This document shows positions 58,221 through 64,000 of a DNA stretch of 64,000 bases, piece by piece; the stretch's first letter is position 1, and every line of letters starts with the position of its first letter. The position numbers were made by a program, and so were the translations under genes. Origin of the DNA: Mya arenaria (lineage: Eukaryota > Mollusca > Bivalvia > Myida > Myidae); the NCBI RefSeq assembly GCF_026914265.1, contig NC_069126.1, forward strand, positions 27,082,634 to 27,146,633. The letters run 5' to 3'. Below the pieces are notes generated by a model, which saw nothing but the letters and a program-made list of their open reading frames with translations, was not told the origin of the DNA and searched no databases.

Positions 58221-61200
58221 GAAATTAATTTATGTATGAAATCTAAATTGTTAAGCTTGTGCTTGACATTAAAGAATTTAACAAATTCTTCTATATAAAA
58301 TTCAGTATTTGAGCAGGCCTAGGAAGCATTTTGACTTAAGAGATTGTGCTAATTCCCGCCACTGTATGTACCCAGGGTATAAACCAGCAGTCTTGATAAA
58401 TGATAGTGCTTATTCTAGAACATCTGACTCAGAGTAAGGCGTTGTTCTAATGCCATCTAGAGTAAGGATCAAGGCTGTTGTTCTTGATATTTAAACAGTT
58501 TATAGTTGAGATGTTTTTAAATTTAATGGTATATATAATTTGTGACAATTCATAAAGACTTGCTGAATAATGATCATGCATACACTTAGCAAATTATTTT
58601 AAACAGTTGTTTATATAATTTTCAACAGGATGAATTGCAATTAATTCTTCGCAAGGAGGAATATATTTGTTTATGATTTTCCAGTTTATTAAGTATGTAA
58701 TAGCTGTACTGTCATCATTGCTATAAAGATAACATACCGAGTAATACATTTTTTTTAATGTGAACCTAACAGATATTGATGGGTCAATATTGAAAGTTGA
58801 AATAAATGCCAAATTCAATAAACATGGTTGCCAATGCAATTTTGTTAAAAAAATAGGAAACTATTATGAAATACGAGTATCCCACTTCTTACAAAATATC
58901 ATTCTTTTGTGAAGATCAGATTAAAGGCAACAATTTTATTTTTTTAAAGTTTTTTGTCCAAAAAAGGAAATCAGCTGAAAAGGGGAAAATTGGCGTCCCT
59001 GCAACAATTGGCTTAATTTTTTGTCAAGTGATTGACAAGTATGAGATTTTGCAATTGCGTGTAATGCTTTAGCAATGTGTTTTGTCATGTTGACAGTGTG
59101 TTCATGTAAATCTTACAATACATGTTTACATTTGTCATTCGTTCTTTGTTCATGTTTGAATGTTTACTGTTCAATTATAAACAATTATTGACCAAGAATG
59201 ATGTGTTTGTCTATTTTTATGAATGAGTAAACGCTCATATCATTTTTGACATGTGAATTAAAATGTCAATGAAGTGTTTTATTATATGCCATAAAAATGA
59301 TATTATATGTGTTTCAATTACGTGTCCAGGTCAGACAATGTACAATGTGATGGACAAATGAATGGGCTTTGAGGCCATTTATCATAACAATAAACATCCT
59401 ATAGATAAGTGTTCTTTTTTATTAACCTGGTTTCAGAAGAAAAACCTAGGTTAGAAGATAGTATTATATTGACAGGTGGTGTCAACCATTCATACTTGAT
59501 CTGTCACTTTGCCATACATTGAGGGTTTAAAAACACACACAAATGTTCTCTTTGACAAAACAGTGTCACACGTCATTGGTCCAAATGCCTTTTATATTGG
59601 TTTACCAAGGCTGTAACTTTGTCATGATATGGCAGATTTTAAAATAATGGCTTTAATATTCACCATGATAAGATGATGTGTCTTATACAAGATCAAGGGA
59701 TTTCGCTTAAAGGTCAAGTTCACACTTAAAGGTCATTTGTCAAAATGCCTTGTATTTTATGTTGAGGCTGTAACTTGGCCTTGCTTAGAGGGAATTTAGA
59801 TAACTTTTCACAAATGTTATCCATGACCAGATGGTGTGTCTTGTACAAGACACAGGTCTGTATGTTTAAGGTCAAAGTCACACTTAAAGGTCATTGGTCA
59901 AAATTACATGTACTTGTTAATTGGCTTGTCAAGGCTGTTACTTCATCATGCATAAGGGGATTTTAAAATAACGTACAAATATTCTCTATGATAAGATGGT
60001 TTATCACATACACACCCATGTCACTACATAAAAGGTGAAGGTCACACTTGCCTTGTATTTCATGTTTGCGCATGTTATGAAGGATTTTAAATATCTTATC
60101 GGAAATGTTTTCCATGACAAGAAAGTGTGTCGCTTACAAAACCCAGGTCTGTATTTTAAAGGTCAAGGGTCATTCATAAAAAAATCATCATGACTATACA
60201 ATACCTGCGAGAGCCATTTTAAGTTTAAATTCCTTTTTTTTTGGCTTGTCCAAGCGATGACTTGGCCATGCAGTGGAGAATTTTAAAAATACTTGGCACA
60301 AATGCTTGCCATGACTACACTCATGTCTGTAGTTTAAAGGTCAAGGTCATACTTGAAGGCTATATTGGGAGTTGCAATCGTCGTTTCTCACCATATCCAA
60401 AAAATCCAGGGTCATATGTAGCTATACAAGTAGTGAACATACATACATGGTATGTTGGTCATCATGTGCTCTTGTGCACATGTGATTTCTGTATCATTTC
60501 ACTGGGTTTAACAAGAGTTATGGACTAATTGACCTTGACCTAGGGTAAATTATCTGAAAAACATTGTGAAGCATGTATCACAAAAACTATTTCACATACA
60601 CACATGAAACTTAGTACCTTAGGTATGTATGTTGTCCAGCATGGGTTATTGAGCACCTACTAGTTTTGCACACCTGAGCATGAAGTGCTCAGTGCTGAGC
60701 TGTTGTGATAGGGAACTGTCCACTATTCATTGTCAGTTGTCATCATTTACATTTTTCTTCAAACATTTTCTCCTTCTAAACCACAAGGCTAATTGCAGCC
60801 AAATTTCACAGGAATGGTCCTCTTCCAGATTCCTTAAGACAAAAAGGTTCCATGTAGAATGATGGTTGTCATGGGAACATTCTGGAAAAATAGAAAACAG
60901 TCGCCATCAGAAACTGCTGGCCAGATTTCAAAATAATTATACAGCAATGTTCCTTAGGAAACCCATTTTCAATTTCCTTCAAGCCATATTGGTTCCTAAA
61001 AAAGAACTTAACCAGGGACAGAGCTAGTTTTCACTATATTCTGTATATTTTTATAGCAATACCTTTGAAAATCTTCTCTGGAACTGCTGATCCTTTGATA
61101 TTTGATATGTAGTCTCATGAAGTGGTCCTTGACCAAGATTGTTCAAATTATGTCCCTGGGGTCAAAGCTGGCCCAGCCCCCTGGGTCCCAGGTTTTTGTA

Positions 61201-61470
61201 TTTACTTATGTAGTAAAATTTCTCTGAAACTGTCAAGGCACTGTAGCTTATGAAGAGGTCCTTTTCCAAGATAGTTCAAATTATGTTCCTAGGGTCAAAC
61301 ATTGCCCCGCCCATATATTTTTTCTTTGTTTTCTGTATACTTTTGAACTAAAATTTAGACAATCTTGACTGAAACCGCATTGCCCAGACCATTGGAATTC
61401 GGTATGTAGTCTCATGTAGTGGCCTTTTACCAAAATTGTTCAAATAATGCCCCTGGGTTCAAAATGGGTT
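58221..61470. other. Intergenic, old repeats, no gene seen
   Basis: 59600-60400 is built of diverged copies of the aaggtcaaggtcacacttaaaggtcat family. 60740-61470 contains two or three units with tgatatttgatatgtagtct, catgaagtggtccttgacca and gttcaaattatgtccctggg, related to 11060-11160. The short frames here belong to these repeats. Confidence 0.65.
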
Positions 61471-61489
61471 AGTAACTCCATAAATCAAC

Positions 61490-62095
61490 AACAATCTATA
61501 GCTTCTTTAGCAACAAATGACATCCTTTGTAATTAATTACTTCCTTATCAACCACTTACTTAATCAGCAACCAATTATGACCTTAGCAACCAATGATTTC
61601 CTTAGCAACCATTTGCTTTTTTAGCAACCAGCGACTTCTTTAACAATGAATGACTTCCTTAGCATTCAATGACTTTATTATCAACCAGTTACTAAGCAAC
61701 CAATGATTTCCTTATGAGCCAATGACTTCCTCAGCAAAATTTCTTAATTAGCAACCAATAAGCTCCTCAGCAACCAATGACTTTCTAAGCAATCACTATC
61801 TTCCTCAGCAACCAATGACCTCCTTGGCAAACATTTACTTACCTAGGTACCATTTACTGCCTTAACAACCACTTAGCTCCTTAGCGACTTCCTTCACCCA
61901 TTCAGACCAACACCATTCTTAGCAACCTATGACTTTCTAAGCAACTTATGATTGATTTTCTCAGCAACAAGTTTCTTCCGCAGCAATCAATGATATCCTT
62001 AGCAACCAATGACTTCCTTGGCAAAATTTGACTCACTAAGCGACCCCTTACTTCTTAGCAACAACCAACTTTCTTAGCAACCAACAAATTTCTAA
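61490..62095. repeat. Degenerate array of about 22-bp units (cttagcaaccaatgacttcc)
   Basis: Roughly 25 diverged head-to-tail copies of ccttagcaaccaatgacttc. The units vary in length and sequence (cagcaaccaatgacc, tagcaaccatttgc), so the array is old. Confidence 0.9.
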
Positions 62096-62099
62096 ATTA

Positions 62100-64000
62100 C
62101 AATTACAACCTTAATTGCTTAACCTTGAGTATTGCTTTTGGACTTAAGTAACTTCACAGGAATGATCGGAATGGGAAATTGTGCACCTGCCATTTTTGGA
62201 ACATTCAATATGTGGAACAAATTATGTTCCTTGAGATACAAATTTTGTATCAAAATTCTTGTGTTGAATATACATGTGTAGCTTCAAAACTATTGCACCT
62301 CCATGCGTGAAACTTAACAAGGAATGTTGGTCAGAGTGGAATGTTGTGCACCTGTCATTTTTTTTACATTTTAAACTGTCGAACAAGAGTTATGGGCTTT
62401 GAATACATAAAAGAAAATCCGAAAATTATGATGTTAAATAAAGCACCAAATTTAATAGACCTACACACATGAAACTTCATAGCTATGTAGGTTGGCATAG
62501 TCTGTTAAGCACCTATATTCTATCATTTCTTTCTAATTTCAGTCCTTAATTCTGCATATTAACATTTAACCATTCCTGTAGCAACCATTCCTATTACAAA
62601 TGAAGTAGATTACCTCTGCTCTATTAAACATGCTTATAGTGCACTGGTGTGAGGAAAAATAAAAACAGTGATTCATTAAATAAGTGTTATACAAATGTAA
62701 ATGTGAATTTTAACATCATTATTAAATGAAAGACATAACTAGAAGTGCAATTCACTTATATTGCAGGCTTTATGACCACCTGTCCTTACAGTCAATATAA
62801 AAATAACAAATGAAAATATACCTAATTAAAAAGATACGCTGTTAAAATACTGGTTATTTAGTTCTTTGTACATAATTAATAAATGTCATCAATTTTGTGG
62901 GTATTTTGCGTGTGAAATCCTCACAATATAAACGAAGTAACATGGAGCGAATACCAACACTATTCTGTTTTTAAGTCAAATAAGCCACATAACTTTACAA
63001 TTATGAGAGCTATAATTATGGGCCTTGCTATATACATGTATATGTTGGAATTGTCTCTGTAAAAAAAGGGTACTAAATTACATTTCAGAATTTTTACGCC
63101 TTTTTCAGTTATTACCATTTTAAGTAAGTGTTTGTATTCAAAAAACAAAAACAACACCGATACCTTGATATATATAGAAGTTGAATAGAAGGACAAGCTT
63201 AAATTCAGCTGAAATAAATGAGTTTAATTCATGACAGTTTTATGAATTGAAACATAAAGCCTTTTTGTATTTACTTAACAGTGACTACTATTTTTTTACA
63301 TATTTTTACTACTGCAGTCTATATAGGCTTTTAAAAAAAAGCTTTGTCCAAACCAAAAAAAACAAAAATGGTAAAACACTAGTGCATGATTTGATAACAA
63401 TAACACTTTGAGAACATGAATTGTACTCTGTGGCGTTTATGGAAGAAAATCAAGTAAAATGCACACCAATATATGCAAGCAAAAGCTTCACTTTTTTTTT
63501 TAAATTAACAGACAAACTTATGTGCAGTTTACACATAAACAGTGCATTAAAGCTCCAGGAAAATGTAAAAGCTCCGGGAAAAACATAATGAAAAAAACAA
63601 CAAAAAACTGTTATTCATTTCCATAAGACTATAAGGATCAACATAAAGAACTTGATAACTTCAAACTAGAACAATATAGCCACAAAATTTTACAGAAACT
63701 TACAGCAACAAAAAAAAGTAAACAGAATTTGCCTTTTCTATAAAACAAAAGGAAACATTTAACTGTGCTTAATCCCAATATTCCAAATAATGATGATAAT
63801 AATAATAAATAATACCCAAATTTATAAAGAAATATATGGAGTAAAAGACTATTATGGGGTCATAAATGTCACATATCAATATTAATTTTATGTATACTTT
63901 GTAATGAGTAATAGAATATTGCTTAAATATTAATGTTATTCTTTTGAGATACTGTTTAATTTTTTATAGCCACAATTCTAAAATAATATTTTGATAAACC
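62100..64000. other. Intergenic, nothing recognisable
   Basis: 62150-62520 continues the degenerate gtgaaacttaacaaggaatg ttggtcag repeats. 62520-64000 is AT-rich with several homopolymer runs. No exon, RNA gene or mobile element was identified. Confidence 0.6.

Overview
This is a eukaryotic nuclear window that is AT-rich and intron-rich. It is most likely from a bivalve mollusc. That placement is an inference from metazoan gene content (a complete HUS1, WDSUB1, a PCSK7-type convertase and an ATP synthase c-subunit) and from the interspersed repeats, such as the ggtcaaggtcacacttaaaggtc family, tRNA-headed SINEs and TTTAAA-flanked MITEs, which look like those common in bivalve genomes. No prokaryotic operon, phage, CRISPR or virus-like content was seen.

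Layout. 1-605 is one copy of a dispersed repeat. 866-2593 (+) holds the 3' exons of the mitochondrial ATP synthase c-subunit gene. 2.6-6.3 kb is intergenic; it contains a perfect 273-bp palindrome (4988-5260), a SINE next to it, and a decayed coding-like exon (about 5927-6125). 6385-17470 (+) is WDSUB1 in 12 coding exons (510 aa: WD40 repeats, SAM, U-box). 17.5-23.3 kb is intergenic with two MITEs. 23304-45297 (-) is a PCSK7-type proprotein convertase in 16 coding exons (836 aa), convergent with WDSUB1. 45960-58023 (+) is HUS1 in 8 coding exons (284 aa), divergent from PCSK7 across about 660 bp. HUS1 intron 1 holds a mariner element (46853-48606) inserted into a second copy of the 1-605 repeat. 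58.0-64.0 kb is intergenic and made largely of degenerate repeat families.

All three complete genes were assembled exon by exon. Every intron used is GT-AG and every phase matches. The genes are unrelated in function: respiration, ubiquitin ligation, secretory-pathway proteolysis and DNA-damage checkpoint signalling.

The most unusual signal is repeated duplication of exon-intron junctions. WDSUB1 exon 10 carries an in-frame minisatellite with five tandem 5' splice sites. HUS1 exon 4 is preceded by several decayed copies of its own 3' splice site plus exon start. PCSK7 carries a dead tandem copy of a whole catalytic-domain exon. The mariner transposase is interrupted by a 162-bp microsatellite-bearing insert with GT-AG ends that lies between duplicated AAGGT sequences, so it could be spliced out exactly. 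Together these look like snapshots of splice-site birth and death at one locus.
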